Source: Ruegeria sp. Ofav3-42 (GTDB lineage Bacteria > Pseudomonadota > Alphaproteobacteria > Rhodobacterales > Rhodobacteraceae). Taken from it: a stretch of DNA of 64,000 nt. Shown piece by piece: positions 53,066 through 62,439 of this stretch. Within the stretch, counting starts at the first letter, position 1. The number at the start of each line of letters is the position of its first letter. Where the stretch lies: assembly GCF_022347725.1 (NCBI RefSeq), contig NZ_JAKRGB010000004.1, positions 241,332 to 305,331 on the forward strand, in the 5' to 3' direction. Both the position numbers and the translations under genes were made by a program. A model generated the notes under the pieces. That model saw only the letters and a list, made by a program, of their open reading frames with translations. It did not search any database and was not told the origin of the DNA.

Positions 53066-55198
53066 TCATTGGTTCGTCGCATTCTTAAGTTTGCTAAGAA
53101 CCTGACTTCTCAAACGGTTTACACGGTTGGCGGCTGGTGCTTTGGCGCGGCTTCGTTTCGCTGTTCGCTGAACCGCAACTCCGCCGGACCCTTTGCCAGC
53201 CAACCACAACTCTATGATCCCGCTTGGAGTTTTGGTTGCCGCCCCGGTGAAGTCCCGCAGCAAGGCACCGGCATCTTGCGCAAGAGCTGCGGCTGTCGCC
53301 TCGTCCTGCTTATGATAGAAGCGGACGTTGGATTGGCTTATCCCGAACCCTACGCGCGCCGTCCCGCTGAGCTCATGCCCGGTCGTCGTCAGAGTCGTCA
53401 CAACGGAATTCACCGTATCCGCTGAAAGGCTGTTGGGCGCATACAGCCGGAATGCCGCCTGCCCGCTAACAGGGGCCGGTTCCGAAGGCTCGATTGGATC
53501 ATCAAGCAATGCCGTACGTTCGACGGTATCAGATGGTTCTGACGGCACAGGTGTATCTGGCGCCAGTGTTTCCAACGGCTCCGAGACATCTGATGGCGCG
53601 GACGTATCCGGCGGCACCAACGTCGCCGACAGGATCGGTGAATCCGGTTTTTCCGACTGCGGCTTAGCTTGTTTTGGTTCCGTGATCACCGGGGGAAGGC
53701 CTGTTTCTTCAGGTTGTTCCATGGGCTCTATTGATACGGTCCTCAATCCACTTGCGTTTGGATCGATCAAAACCCGCACCGCAGGCGGTTCTTCGATTTC
53801 AAGAGCGGCCATGACTTCAGGCAGCGAAAGCACAGCGCTGGTCTCGCGGACATTTGAACCGCGTTTTTCCGGCTGATAGGCGCTGGCTTGTTTCGGAATT
53901 GCTGCGGCCACTTCACCGGTCACTTTGGACCCCGCATTAACGATCGCGTCGGGCTGCGTTGGAACGATGGGCGCACGCCGTGGGGCTACTGCGGTCAATT
54001 CAGCTGTGGGCTCTATCGAAACGGTGGCAGCCACAGCCTCCTCAAGCAATGCGACGGACGTTCCGAAAATCTCTGGCGTGGTTTGAAACCGAACAAATCC
54101 CAAATTCAAGTCCGCCCTCGGACGATAGCTTATCAGATTTATCGTCAGCGGTGGTTGAGCAAGTGTTGGTACAAATGACTGGACGTTAGGGGCCAACCGT
54201 AACAAGTCCGGCTCGACCCCCCCCTCACTTTCTGCCGATCCGGACAAAGGTTGCGTCAAGGAAACAAGACTTTCTGTTTCCGAAGGGTCAACCGGGTCGG
54301 TGTCAGGTGAAAACGAGTGTAATGACGTGTCGGACCCGGTTGCGGGCAGAACGGCTTGACCGTCCGCAACCCTGGGCAACTCAGATTGCAACCCATCAGA
54401 CTGATCAAACTCTGTATCTTGCCGTGACGCGATACTGGTCACCTCGGTGTTTTCACTCGCCAAACCGGCACTTTCGGTCGGGCCGGACGGGGTCCATTCG
54501 GAAAGAACAAGAAACACCGAAGACGAAGCCGCCACTCCAATGGCGCACCCGACAGCGACCGGACCCAGCCTCATTTTGCGGCGGGTTCTTTTCTGATCGG
54601 CCGATCTTTTAAATAGAGTTTTGCGCAGGCGATCAGCAACCGCGTCTGCGGACGGTTTCGAATTAGGCTCTGAGGCTGCCTGATCGCTTTGGTCTTCCTG
54701 AGTCTCGTGAACCGTATCCTGACCCGGCGCTGGCTGCGGGTGCTCAAGGTTGCTCTGATCTGCGAGATTACGTTTTCTGTTCTGGTTCCGGGCACCCAAA
54801 GAAGCACCGGCTGTTCCGGCCACTTTGCCGCTGGCTTTCACATTCTGGTCGCCATCCTGCGCTTGAGTGGGTTTTTGCACCGACTCACCGGTACGACCGG
54901 CACCGGCCGCATCACCCAGCTTGCTGGCCACTTCTGGCTGGATCGACCCTTTGTTTGGCTCTTTTGGTGACTTCGCTCTGGCGGTTGAGTGACCGGCTTT
55001 ACTGCGGCCTTTTTCTGGCTGCTGCGCTGCCTGTGCCTTCTTTTTGCGCGCTGCTTGGTTGACTGCCCGCTGTTTCCGAGCGTTTTCAAGCACCTCCTGC
55101 CACTCAGGAGACTTTACAAAATCATAGAGATCGGACACTTGATCAGCGTCTTTTTTGGCAACTTCAGGTCGAGCTGTTGGGTCGCTGGCCTTTGTCAT
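53066..55198 (-). CDS. Large single-pass envelope protein with LytR_C-like C-terminus
   Basis: I use ATG 55198; the frame is open to 55351, but the extra part is non-canonical. The 710-residue protein has a cytoplasmic, lysine/alanine/glutamine-rich low-complexity region (about 1-205), one membrane helix (about 211-234) and a long Pro/Ser/Glu-rich extracytoplasmic linker (about 235-600). A compact end domain follows (about 605-690: LYAPNSLSADTVNSVVTTL, VRFYHKQDEATAAALAQDAGALL) that resembles the LytR_C/SPOR-like fold seen in cell-envelope proteins. This looks like a glycan-binding or scaffold protein anchored in the inner membrane. The exact family is not recognised. Confidence 0.65.
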   Translation of the reverse strand: MTKASDPTARPEVAKKDADQVSDLYDFVKSPEWQEVLENARKQRAVNQAARKKKAQAAQQPEKGRSKAGHSTARAKSPKEPNKGSIQPEVASKLGDAAGAGRTGESVQKPTQAQDGDQNVKASGKVAGTAGASLGARNQNRKRNLADQSNLEHPQPAPGQDTVHETQEDQSDQAASEPNSKPSADAVADRLRKTLFKRSADQKRTRRKMRLGPVAVGCAIGVAASSSVFLVLSEWTPSGPTESAGLASENTEVTSIASRQDTEFDQSDGLQSELPRVADGQAVLPATGSDTSLHSFSPDTDPVDPSETESLVSLTQPLSGSAESEGGVEPDLLRLAPNVQSFVPTLAQPPLTINLISYRPRADLNLGFVRFQTTPEIFGTSVALLEEAVAATVSIEPTAELTAVAPRRAPIVPTQPDAIVNAGSKVTGEVAAAIPKQASAYQPEKRGSNVRETSAVLSLPEVMAALEIEEPPAVRVLIDPNASGLRTVSIEPMEQPEETGLPPVITEPKQAKPQSEKPDSPILSATLVPPDTSAPSDVSEPLETLAPDTPVPSEPSDTVERTALLDDPIEPSEPAPVSGQAAFRLYAPNSLSADTVNSVVTTLTTTGHELSGTARVGFGISQSNVRFYHKQDEATAAALAQDAGALLRDFTGAATKTPSGIIELWLAGKGSGGVAVQRTAKRSRAKAPAANRVNRLRSQVLSKLKNATNQ

Positions 55199-55281
55199 TA
55201 ATACCCCCGAACTGGTCGCCGAAACATGCTCTGCGCTGTTGCAAATCGGGCGAACCAAATACACTCGTGAACATCGTAAAT

Positions 55282-56101
55282 TCAAAAAATAAATACGCTG
55301 CCGAGTATAAAAAATTGGCCCTTCGAAAACAAGTAAGCCAGTGCCTCGCATGAAATCCGCACTGATTCAGTCAGACGGCAGATTGCCTGTTTTAAGCCGG
55401 GTAACAGACTATTCGTCTGGGCAATTGTGGCGTGAGCAGACCCAACCTGCCCCGCCAAATCACTGCGCGGTGTATGCGGATTAGGGCGAATGATCTCGCG
55501 GGTCCCGTTCGGGTTCTCGCGCGCCATGAACCCGCGCGGATGCCGCAGCTTTCCTTTTGAGGCCGTGCGGCTTCGACATCCTTTCCTGCATCTTGCCAAT
55601 CTGCGCTTCGCAATAGGGGTCAGCGCGCTGCCAAACCCAACGCGCAACGGTTTCTTCACGATTGCAAAATACGAAAAATCCGAGTCAAGCTTGCGGGCGA
55701 CATCAAGATGAAACGTTAGGATCAGAGAATCCAGCTTGTCACGCATGGCCTGCCAGAACCGCTCGGTTCGTGACCCGTTTGAAATCAGGCTAACCTTCAT
55801 ATCGTGCGCGGGCGGCACCCAGTATCTCTTTGATTTTTGGGTGAAGTGTCGGTTCACCGCCAGTCAGCTGCAGCCACACACGACTTCCCATTCCGGCCTG
55901 ATAATGTTCCCGCAAGGCTTCGATCATGCCGACCACAAATTCAAGGCTTTGCCAGCCCCTCGTGCTATCATGCAGTGCCGGCGGGCAGTAGCTGCACGCG
56001 TAGTTGCAGCGATTGCCGAGCATCCAGTCGACCAAAACCACGTTTTTGTGTTTATCTTCTGCGTGCTCGATCCACTGCACATGGTGCGTTTGCGCCACCA
56101 T
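55282..56101 (-). pseudogene. Frameshifted radical SAM protein gene
   Basis: The frame from ATG 56101 encodes the iron-sulphur motif GNRCNYACSYCPP (CxxxCxxC) and LQLTGGEPTLHPKIKEIL and then stops at 55790. The next frame continues smoothly from there (VSLISNGSRTERFWQAMRDK and LDSLILTFHLD). Removing one base in the GAAGG run near 55789-55792 restores RARYEVSLISNGSR, so a single-nucleotide insertion is likely. The second frame remains open to 55282 but soon loses family character, suggesting further damage or truncation. A sequencing error cannot be excluded. It lies upstream of the glycosyltransferase cluster on the same strand. Confidence 0.75.
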
Positions 56102-56225
56102 CAGTGGGTCAGCTACCCTTTTGGTATTGTCAAATGACCACTTCAGAAGCGCACCTGCTCAAACTGGTTGGAGGATTGGTTGAGCCGACCTGTCGCGCGG
56201 TTGCCCGCCGTCTTGTCCGGTCTCT

Positions 56226-56253
56226 GTTGCCGCAAGATTGTTGCCGCAAGATT
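56226..56253 (+). repeat. Tandem 14-bp duplication
   Basis: GTTGCCGCAAGATT occurs twice in direct succession without mismatch. It is likely a local slippage duplication in decayed DNA; no function is evident. Confidence 0.7.
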
Positions 56254-56539
56254 TTAGAGCCTGCTGCCATATCTAATGGGCCCGCACGCATCTCAGCATT
56301 TCAGGCCAGAACAACTCACATAGGTCAAAACCCAAACGCCGGAATAGAGAATTTTGTTTCCCGCCCTGTATGCCAGTATGCACTTTCAGGCAAATCTGCG
56401 TGTTTTCCGGAAAATTCCAATCGACTTGTGGCAAACCAACCAGGTTGGTTTTTTGGAGGTACCGAGACTGCGTCAAATGTTGAAAGAGGCGGGTGCTCAA
56501 CAACCGATCCTGGTCGCAAGCACCGGGCAAGGTTCACGC

Positions 56540-56660
56540 GGAATTCCACACTTCGAGACAGCCTGCTGATCGCGACCTCTCTGTCGCCGTGGTCGCCGCA
56601 GTATCCAGCACCTCACCCTCATGGTCGACTGCCCGCCACAGATAACTTAGGTGACAATGG
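56540..56660 (-). mobile_element. Possible IS6-family transposase fragment
   Basis: One minus-strand frame reads LSYLWRAVDHEGEVLD, which matches the conserved YLWRAVDHEGEVL segment preceding the second catalytic region of IS6-type (IS26-like) DDE transposases. The similarity ends abruptly on both sides, so only about 15 residues support it. No terminal inverted repeats are seen. Confidence 0.4.
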
Positions 56661-56814
56661 TTTTTGCTCTTTGCTTCAGGCCCTGACAAGGAGTTGGAGC
56701 TGAGCTGATTGGCTGCAGGTCTGATGGTGTGCAGAGATGGACATCCCCTGTGCACTACTGTGCCTAACAGATTGAAATCATGGCGCACAAATAACTGCGG
56801 AAAGGAGTAAGCTC

Positions 56815-57381
56815 ATGCTTGATACTTACAATATCCGCACAGCAGACATGCCAAGTGAGATGCAGATCTTGCTCGACAAGTATCCTCGCGACAGCTGGGA
56901 CGCACACCCCGGCTTCAAGGAGAAAACGCGTCACTGGCTGGGTGCACACCTGATGTTCCGGCGCCTTGCCGAACTGGTTCGGACGGATGCAGAAGACTAC
57001 CTTGAAAGGAACCTGTCGCCAGATGAGTACGCAGCGCGTCTATCCTATTATGGCAATGCCCTCGTCGGGAACCTGCATGGACATCACGGGTGGGAAGATC
57101 GCAGCTATTTCCCCGAGCTTTCTGCAGCGGATTCCCGCTTTGATGCCGGGTTAGAAGTGCTGGAAAAGGACCATGCAGATCTCGATCTGGTCCTTGACCA
57201 ATACACCCGGACGGCCAATCGTGCGATAAAGCTCATTCATCTGGACGAGGCTCAGGCCCGTTCGGAAGTGGGGACATTGCGTGATACCTCTGAGGCCATC
57301 GAGGCCTTTCTAAAACGCCACCTGAGCGATGAAGAGGAACTTGCCGTTCCGATCATCCTCCATCACCGCCTGAGAGGGTAA
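56815..57381 (+). CDS. Hemerythrin HHE-domain protein
   Basis: The 188-residue helical protein carries the histidine/carboxylate ligand pattern of hemerythrin-like domains: H45 (GAHLMFRRL), H88/H90/H91 and E94 (LHGHHGWEDRSYF), H120 (EKDHADLDLVL), H169 and E173/E174 (LKRHLSDEEEL). A di-iron site for oxygen or nitric-oxide-related chemistry is therefore plausible. AAAGGAG precedes the ATG. It is 10 bp upstream of a glutathione-transferase-family gene, suggesting an operon in oxidative or nitrosative stress handling. Confidence 0.85.
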   Translation: MLDTYNIRTADMPSEMQILLDKYPRDSWDAHPGFKEKTRHWLGAHLMFRRLAELVRTDAEDYLERNLSPDEYAARLSYYGNALVGNLHGHHGWEDRSYFPELSAADSRFDAGLEVLEKDHADLDLVLDQYTRTANRAIKLIHLDEAQARSEVGTLRDTSEAIEAFLKRHLSDEEELAVPIILHHRLRG

Positions 57382-57391
57382 GGCCACCCGA

Positions 57392-58435
57392 ATGACCGAC
57401 CATTCTAAACAGGAAGATCAGTCAAACGCGGAAACACGCCGCGCACGAGGAGAATTCGTGCGCGGCGTCAGCGGTTTCCGGCATACGATTGGAGATCCGG
57501 ATTTCCCTGCTGAACCAAACCGTTATCACTTGTTTGCCGCATTGAACTGCCCTTGGTGCCATCGCGTGACCCTGGCTCGCAATTTGTTGGGATTGCAGGA
57601 CAGCGTCTCGATGGACGTGGCCTTTCCGAACCGCACGGGCGAAGACCATCCTGACGGCCCCAATCAGTGGCAGTTTACACCCGAACAAGTGGCTTCTTTG
57701 ACTGGCAATCCCTTGCCGGAGTGTACGGCTGAAACCGGCACGGGTCAGGGTTTCAACCTGGTCCGGGAAATCTATCGGGCTGAAGGTGCAGACGAACGTT
57801 CGGTTCCGTTACTCTACGACAAAAAGACAAACCGCATCGTTAACAACGAAAGCGCGGAGATCATTCGTATGCTGGATCACCACGCAACTGCACTGGGCAG
57901 TTCACGAAGCGTTTCCAGACAGCAGAAGTTATACCCCAACGAACCGGCGGCTCAGAGCGAAATCGACGAATTGAACGAGCTGATTTACGTCAATATCAAC
58001 AATGGTGCGTACAAAGCTGGTTTTTCTTCAGATCAGGCAATCTATGCCAAAGCGTTCAACAAATACTTTGAAACATTGGCCCAACTTGAGGCGCGTCTCG
58101 CCAGTGATGAACGCCTATTTCTGACCGGCAACACCTTTACCGAAGCTGACCTGCGCCTGTTCCCAACGCTGTACCGTCACGACCCTGTCTACTACCTGCG
58201 CATGAAGTTGAATGGCGCTAAAATCCTTGATTACCCACATCTGTGGCGCTGGCTTTGCCGAGTTCATAGTTTGCCGGGCGTTGCGCAGAGCAGTTCCCTG
58301 GACCACTGCCGACAAGGGTATTTCGGCCGTAGCTGGAATGGCGTCATACCTTTGGGTCCTTTCGCGCCTATGCCTTACCCAGAAGCTTACGGGCATCCGG
58401 AATTGGCAAGGTCAACTGGGCACGTTCGGAACTAG
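57392..58435 (+). CDS. Glutathionyl-hydroquinone-reductase-like GST (Xi/ECM4 family)
   Basis: The 347-residue protein has the Xi-class GST layout: FVRGVSGFRHTIGDPDFPAEPNRYHLF, the active-site LNCPWCHRVTLARNLLGL with C53, VPLLYDKKTNRIVNNESAEIIRML and the C-terminal helical domain FTEADLRLFPTLYRHDPVYY. These enzymes use glutathione to reduce glutathionyl-quinones. The motif CPWC replaces the more common CPWA, giving a possible second redox cysteine (C56). It forms an operon with the hemerythrin gene. Confidence 0.88.
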   Translation: MTDHSKQEDQSNAETRRARGEFVRGVSGFRHTIGDPDFPAEPNRYHLFAALNCPWCHRVTLARNLLGLQDSVSMDVAFPNRTGEDHPDGPNQWQFTPEQVASLTGNPLPECTAETGTGQGFNLVREIYRAEGADERSVPLLYDKKTNRIVNNESAEIIRMLDHHATALGSSRSVSRQQKLYPNEPAAQSEIDELNELIYVNINNGAYKAGFSSDQAIYAKAFNKYFETLAQLEARLASDERLFLTGNTFTEADLRLFPTLYRHDPVYYLRMKLNGAKILDYPHLWRWLCRVHSLPGVAQSSSLDHCRQGYFGRSWNGVIPLGPFAPMPYPEAYGHPELARSTGHVRN

Positions 58436-58552
58436 CCATATCGAAAAAGCGCAGTTTTTGCCTTGGGCCAAAACTAACGCGCGACCTAACTCTCACTGGC
58501 CCCAACAACCCAAGGTGTTGACCGATCTCTTCTTTCGCTTTTCAGAAATGTC

Positions 58553-59428
58553 CTAGGATTTGTAGAGCCCGGGTACCAATCCCTCTGAAAGCTCTTTCAG
58601 AAGGTGCGGCGCCGTTCCCGCAGGCTGTATTGGACCATAGTGCACATCGTAGGTTCCACCCAATTTAGCAATCAACTCGGACACGTACCTTAGGGATGCC
58701 ACCCTGCGCCCGACCTCATCGTTTCCTCCGCTGAGTAGCGCAGCCAATCGTCGCGTTCGGTAGTAGTGCCGCGAGTTACGCATGTTCGCCGAGGCGGGAA
58801 CAATCGGTGTCCCGCTTTCTGCGGAAACACGAGTCACTCCGGTTCGCCACTGCGGCTCGATCAGACGTCCGTCTTTCAATGCTGGCACGCGACCCGAGCC
58901 GAAAACCAGCAGCGCACCCTCCTCCTTCAAATGCGCCAACATACCCGCGCGAGTTTGGCGCGCCGTTAGCACTTTGTCCTGTCGGTCCAAGTCCACCGGG
59001 ACGATCAAATCGCGCCCAAGAAACCGCTCGGCCTCGCGCCCGGCGACAACTTTTAGGTCCGGACGGTGGTTGAGCAGAGCTCCTGCGTGGGCCAAGAAAT
59101 CGAAAGTGCCGATTGGATGCGTCGATCCAATGATGACAGGGCCGCAAGCAGGAATGTTCTCAAGCCCGTGGGCTTTGACAACAGTTCCCCCATTCATCGC
59201 AAGCACCGCTCGTACCAGTTCATGCCCAGTACGTTCCTTAAGCTCTAACAGAATTTGTTCTGTTTCATTCAAGGCAAAAAACGCTTGGCCGGTCGCGGTG
59301 CGACTGATCCAGTCAACGCCCTTCATTAACTGGCATAGCGCCCTTAGCTTAAGGTCAGCGCCAACCGGAATGCGCAGTCGAGCGCGCAGTAGTGCATCCA
59401 GCGGATCGTGTTTCTTGTCGTTGGTCAA
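58553..59428 (-). CDS. PlsC-like 1-acyl-glycerol-phosphate acyltransferase
   Basis: The 291-residue protein has the acyltransferase core with IIGSTHPIGTFDFLAH (the HPxGxxD variant seen in lipid- and hemolysin-type acyltransferases), LVVPVDLDRQDK and EEGALLVFGSGRVPAL. It probably acylates a lysophospholipid or ornithine/glycolipid at the membrane. No clear transmembrane anchor is seen. It is convergent with the glutathione-transferase gene and monocistronic. The exact substrate cannot be told. Confidence 0.75.
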   Translation of the reverse strand: MTNDKKHDPLDALLRARLRIPVGADLKLRALCQLMKGVDWISRTATGQAFFALNETEQILLELKERTGHELVRAVLAMNGGTVVKAHGLENIPACGPVIIGSTHPIGTFDFLAHAGALLNHRPDLKVVAGREAERFLGRDLIVPVDLDRQDKVLTARQTRAGMLAHLKEEGALLVFGSGRVPALKDGRLIEPQWRTGVTRVSAESGTPIVPASANMRNSRHYYRTRRLAALLSGGNDEVGRRVASLRYVSELIAKLGGTYDVHYGPIQPAGTAPHLLKELSEGLVPGLYKS

Positions 59429-59647
59429 TACCGTTGCCCCGTCGTTACCGCAAAGCTAACACGCATTACCAACAACGGCACACGGCCAAGCGAACACTTT
59501 TGAATCTTTCTGTGGTACTAACTGTGGGTTGGCTAGATTGACTACCCGGGGAGGCACCCCGCCATCCATTTGGTATCGTAATTGCGTATGCGCACTGGCT
59601 TTCGAAGTGTACGCCAATTTCTTGCCGGACAACGGAGGAGAGACCGA

Positions 59648-60403
59648 GTGCAGGCTGCAGGTTTTATCAAAGGTCGACCGGTGAGCCTTGCCGTATTGGA
59701 CTACGGTTTGTTCAAGGTTCACTCCAACGGTCGCATAATCGGCATTTCGGGCTTTGCTATCCAAACCGATGAAAATGAAACGATCCTCGTCGACACTGGC
59801 CTCCCGGAAAAATACGCTAAGGATGCCAAAGCTGCCTCAAAGGAAGACCGTTTGAATGAGTTTGGCGAGGTTCTTGAGTGCAAACTCGGCAACCTACCTG
59901 CAGCACAGTTGGCAAAGCTGGGGTTAACCTCTGAAGAGGTCACACTTCATGTTTGCACGCATACCCATATCGACCACGTGGGCGGGTTGCATGCATTTCC
60001 AGAGGCGCCGATCCTGATCTCTGCCAATGAACGCAAACTCGCCAAGCCGTTGTACTGGGGCAACGCGCGCCCAATGGACTGGCCCGAGTGTGACTATCTT
60101 AACGTTGAGGGTGATGTGCGTGTCGGCCCGGGGCTAACGGTGTTGGAAGCGCCGGGTCATTCGCCGGGGCAGATTGCACTATTGGTTGAACTACCGTCAC
60201 AAGCGGTGATGTTGACCAGCGACGCTATTTCGAGAGTGGAAGAATTTGACGAGAAGTTTGTAGGGGCGTGGAACGAGGCTGCGGCAAATGCCAGCGCAGA
60301 ACGGTTGATGAAATTGGCCGCAGAGAAAGACGCGTTCGTGATTTACGGTCATTGCCCGAAACAATGGCCCGGCCTAAGAAAAGCTCCAGAGATTTATAGC
60401 TGA
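59648..60403 (+). CDS. Metallo-beta-lactamase-fold hydrolase (lactonase-like)
   Basis: I start at GTG 59648, preceded by GGAGGAG; upstream residues in the same frame are arginine-rich and unlike the family. The 251-residue protein has the di-zinc motif CTHTHIDHVGG (HxHxDH), PGHSPGQIALL, LTSDAIS and a C-terminal YGHCPKQW, i.e. all seven usual ligand positions. The arrangement is that of AHL-lactonase/N-acyl hydrolase relatives. Substrate unknown. Intergenic DNA of about 220 bp precedes it. Confidence 0.85.
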   Translation: MQAAGFIKGRPVSLAVLDYGLFKVHSNGRIIGISGFAIQTDENETILVDTGLPEKYAKDAKAASKEDRLNEFGEVLECKLGNLPAAQLAKLGLTSEEVTLHVCTHTHIDHVGGLHAFPEAPILISANERKLAKPLYWGNARPMDWPECDYLNVEGDVRVGPGLTVLEAPGHSPGQIALLVELPSQAVMLTSDAISRVEEFDEKFVGAWNEAAANASAERLMKLAAEKDAFVIYGHCPKQWPGLRKAPEIYS

Positions 60404-60539
60404 GCTTCGCTAATCGACGGTGTAAAGAAACGAGCGGGCGCATAAGGCCCAACCCGCATGGATCTAATTGTGCTTTCACGCCCTACAACGCCCTGCCCGC
60501 TTCAAGCCAAGTCGCTCCGACCAACCTTCGAAAAACGGA

Positions 60540-62213
60540 TCAGATTAGACACACTTTTTCGGCCAGTTCATCAATCAGCACGCGTTGGTTTTCGCTGTAA
60601 TCAACAGGTACATCGATGAGATGGACGCCACCCGCTGCAAACGCTTGCTCAAAGGTGGGGACCAGATCCTCAGTTCGCTCTACCCGGTGGCCGGTCGCAC
60701 CATAGCTTCTGGCATATTGCACAAAATCAGGGTTTTTGAACTCTAGCCCCCAATCTTCAAACCCGGCGTGAGACTGCTTCCAGCGGATCATCCCGTACGA
60801 GCTGTCGTTCAGCACCGTCACAACCAGATTGAGGCCCAAGCGAACGGCCGTTTCAACTTCCTGACTGTTCATCATAAAGCCACCGTCGCCACAAATCGCC
60901 ATGACGCGCCTGTCAGGATAGAGTTTGGCCGCCATCATGGCTGAGGGAAGGCCGGCCCCCATTGTGGCCAGTGCGTTATCCAGCAAGACTGTATTGGGCT
61001 GGTAGGCCTGATAATTTCGCGCGTACCAGATCTTATAGATGCCGTTGTCCAGCGCGATGATATCGCAGTCACGCATGACTGTGCGCGTATCGGCAACAAA
61101 TCGCTGCGGGATGACCGGAAAGCGCGGATCATCTGCCCCGGCCGAGATGTGCATATCGGTTTCCTGTTTGACCCGTTCGAAATAGCTGCGGTCAAAATCC
61201 AATGGGCCACCAAGCTTTTTCCCAAGTCTTTCTATGGATTGCGCCAGATCGCCAACGACCTCGACCTGCGGGAAATAAACCTGGTCGACCTGCGCGGCTT
61301 TGTAGTTCACATGGATTACCTTGGTTCCGCCTTCTGTCATAAAGAAAGGAGGCTTCTCCACCACGTCATGGCCCACATTGATAATCAGATCAGCCCGTTC
61401 GATCGCGCAGTGCAGGTAGTCCCCATCAGACAACGCTGCCGTTCCCAAAAACAGATCGGACCGCTCGTCCACCACACCTTTGCCCATCTGCGTGTCAAAG
61501 AACGGAATCTGCGTGTCATTCACAAATTGACTGAGCGCACTGCGGGCATGTTTCCGGTTGGCACCTGCCCCCAATAACAGCAAAGGCATTTTGGCCGAGC
61601 GGATCATCTCGGCCGCCTCATTCAGAACCGTGTCACCAGCCACAGCGTAGTATCGCGGATGAGGTTGCAGGACGGGTTCGGTGGTGTCTTCGGCTGCTAT
61701 ATCCTCGGGAAGCTCCAACAGAACGGCGCCGGGGCGCTCCTCTTGCGCGACGCGAAACGCTTCGCGAATTAACGAGGGGATGGTGTTGCCGTGCACAATC
61801 TGCTTGGACATCTTGCAAATCGGGTCGAACAAACCTACCACATCAATGATCTGAAACTGGCCCTGCTTCGACTTTTTGATCGGCTTTTGGCCCGTGATCA
61901 TAACCAGCGGCATCCCACCCAAATGCGCATAGGCGGCGGGTGTGGCAAAATTTGTGGCACCGGGACCCAGTGTTGCCATGCAGACCCCGGCTTTTCCTGT
62001 CAAACGCCCATATGTTGCCGCCATGAATGCCGCGCCCTGTTCGTGACGGGTCAGAACAAGTTCAATCTTGGACGTTCTCAAAGACTCCAGCACATCCAGG
62101 TTTTCCTCACCGGGGACGGCGAAAATATACTCAACGCCCTCAGCCTCGAGCGCTGCGACCAGCAAATCCGAGGCTTTGGTGAAAGACGACGCGGTTTGGT
62201 CAAAAGCAGGCAT
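60540..62213 (-). CDS. Acetolactate-synthase-like TPP enzyme, large subunit
   Basis: I use ATG 62213, preceded by AGGAGAGC. The 557-residue protein has EYIFAVPGEENLDVLESL, the catalytic-Glu segment LTRHEQGAAFMAATYGRLTG, a central FAD/NAD-like domain and the TPP motif ICGDGGFMMNSQEVETAV...NDSSYGMI. This fits catabolic (AlsS-type) acetolactate synthase or a close relative. No regulatory small-subunit gene is adjacent, arguing against the branched-chain biosynthetic IlvB/IlvH pair. It is the second 2-keto-acid TPP enzyme in the window besides the decarboxylase at 46.5 kb. Confidence 0.85.
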   Translation of the reverse strand: MPAFDQTASSFTKASDLLVAALEAEGVEYIFAVPGEENLDVLESLRTSKIELVLTRHEQGAAFMAATYGRLTGKAGVCMATLGPGATNFATPAAYAHLGGMPLVMITGQKPIKKSKQGQFQIIDVVGLFDPICKMSKQIVHGNTIPSLIREAFRVAQEERPGAVLLELPEDIAAEDTTEPVLQPHPRYYAVAGDTVLNEAAEMIRSAKMPLLLLGAGANRKHARSALSQFVNDTQIPFFDTQMGKGVVDERSDLFLGTAALSDGDYLHCAIERADLIINVGHDVVEKPPFFMTEGGTKVIHVNYKAAQVDQVYFPQVEVVGDLAQSIERLGKKLGGPLDFDRSYFERVKQETDMHISAGADDPRFPVIPQRFVADTRTVMRDCDIIALDNGIYKIWYARNYQAYQPNTVLLDNALATMGAGLPSAMMAAKLYPDRRVMAICGDGGFMMNSQEVETAVRLGLNLVVTVLNDSSYGMIRWKQSHAGFEDWGLEFKNPDFVQYARSYGATGHRVERTEDLVPTFEQAFAAGGVHLIDVPVDYSENQRVLIDELAEKVCLI

Positions 62214-62439
62214 GTGCTCTCCTGATATCACGGTAAATCCGTCGGTTTGGCCTGACATGCAGGTGGCATTCTGACCCATTTAAATTAGGTTCCGGCCGCT
62301 CAGTCTTCAGCGGCTTGCGACTATTCGGGTTCGAAAAACAGCACATCCATCGATACCCATCGGCCAAATTCCAATACAACACGAGCGTGGCAGAGCTTCA
62401 ACAGCCACAGTGGCGGACATTAGTGTTGCGGTGCGAGCA

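Larger units (their letters stand above)
56102..56814 (-). other. Gene-poor, eroded intergenic region
   Basis: About 0.7 kb without a convincing gene. Open frames exist on both strands but no start/RBS/family combination is credible. The region contains a perfect 2 x 14-bp tandem repeat (56226-56253) and, near its right end on the minus strand, a short stretch resembling IS6 transposase. It looks like the remains of a past insertion and deletion event between the radical SAM pseudogene and the hemerythrin gene. Confidence 0.45.

Noticed and set aside
55837..56703. 288-residue plus-strand open frame over the radical SAM remnant and empty DNA
   Set aside because: No family character, low-complexity Arg/Ser/Pro composition, and antisense to the radical SAM motif; treated as chance.
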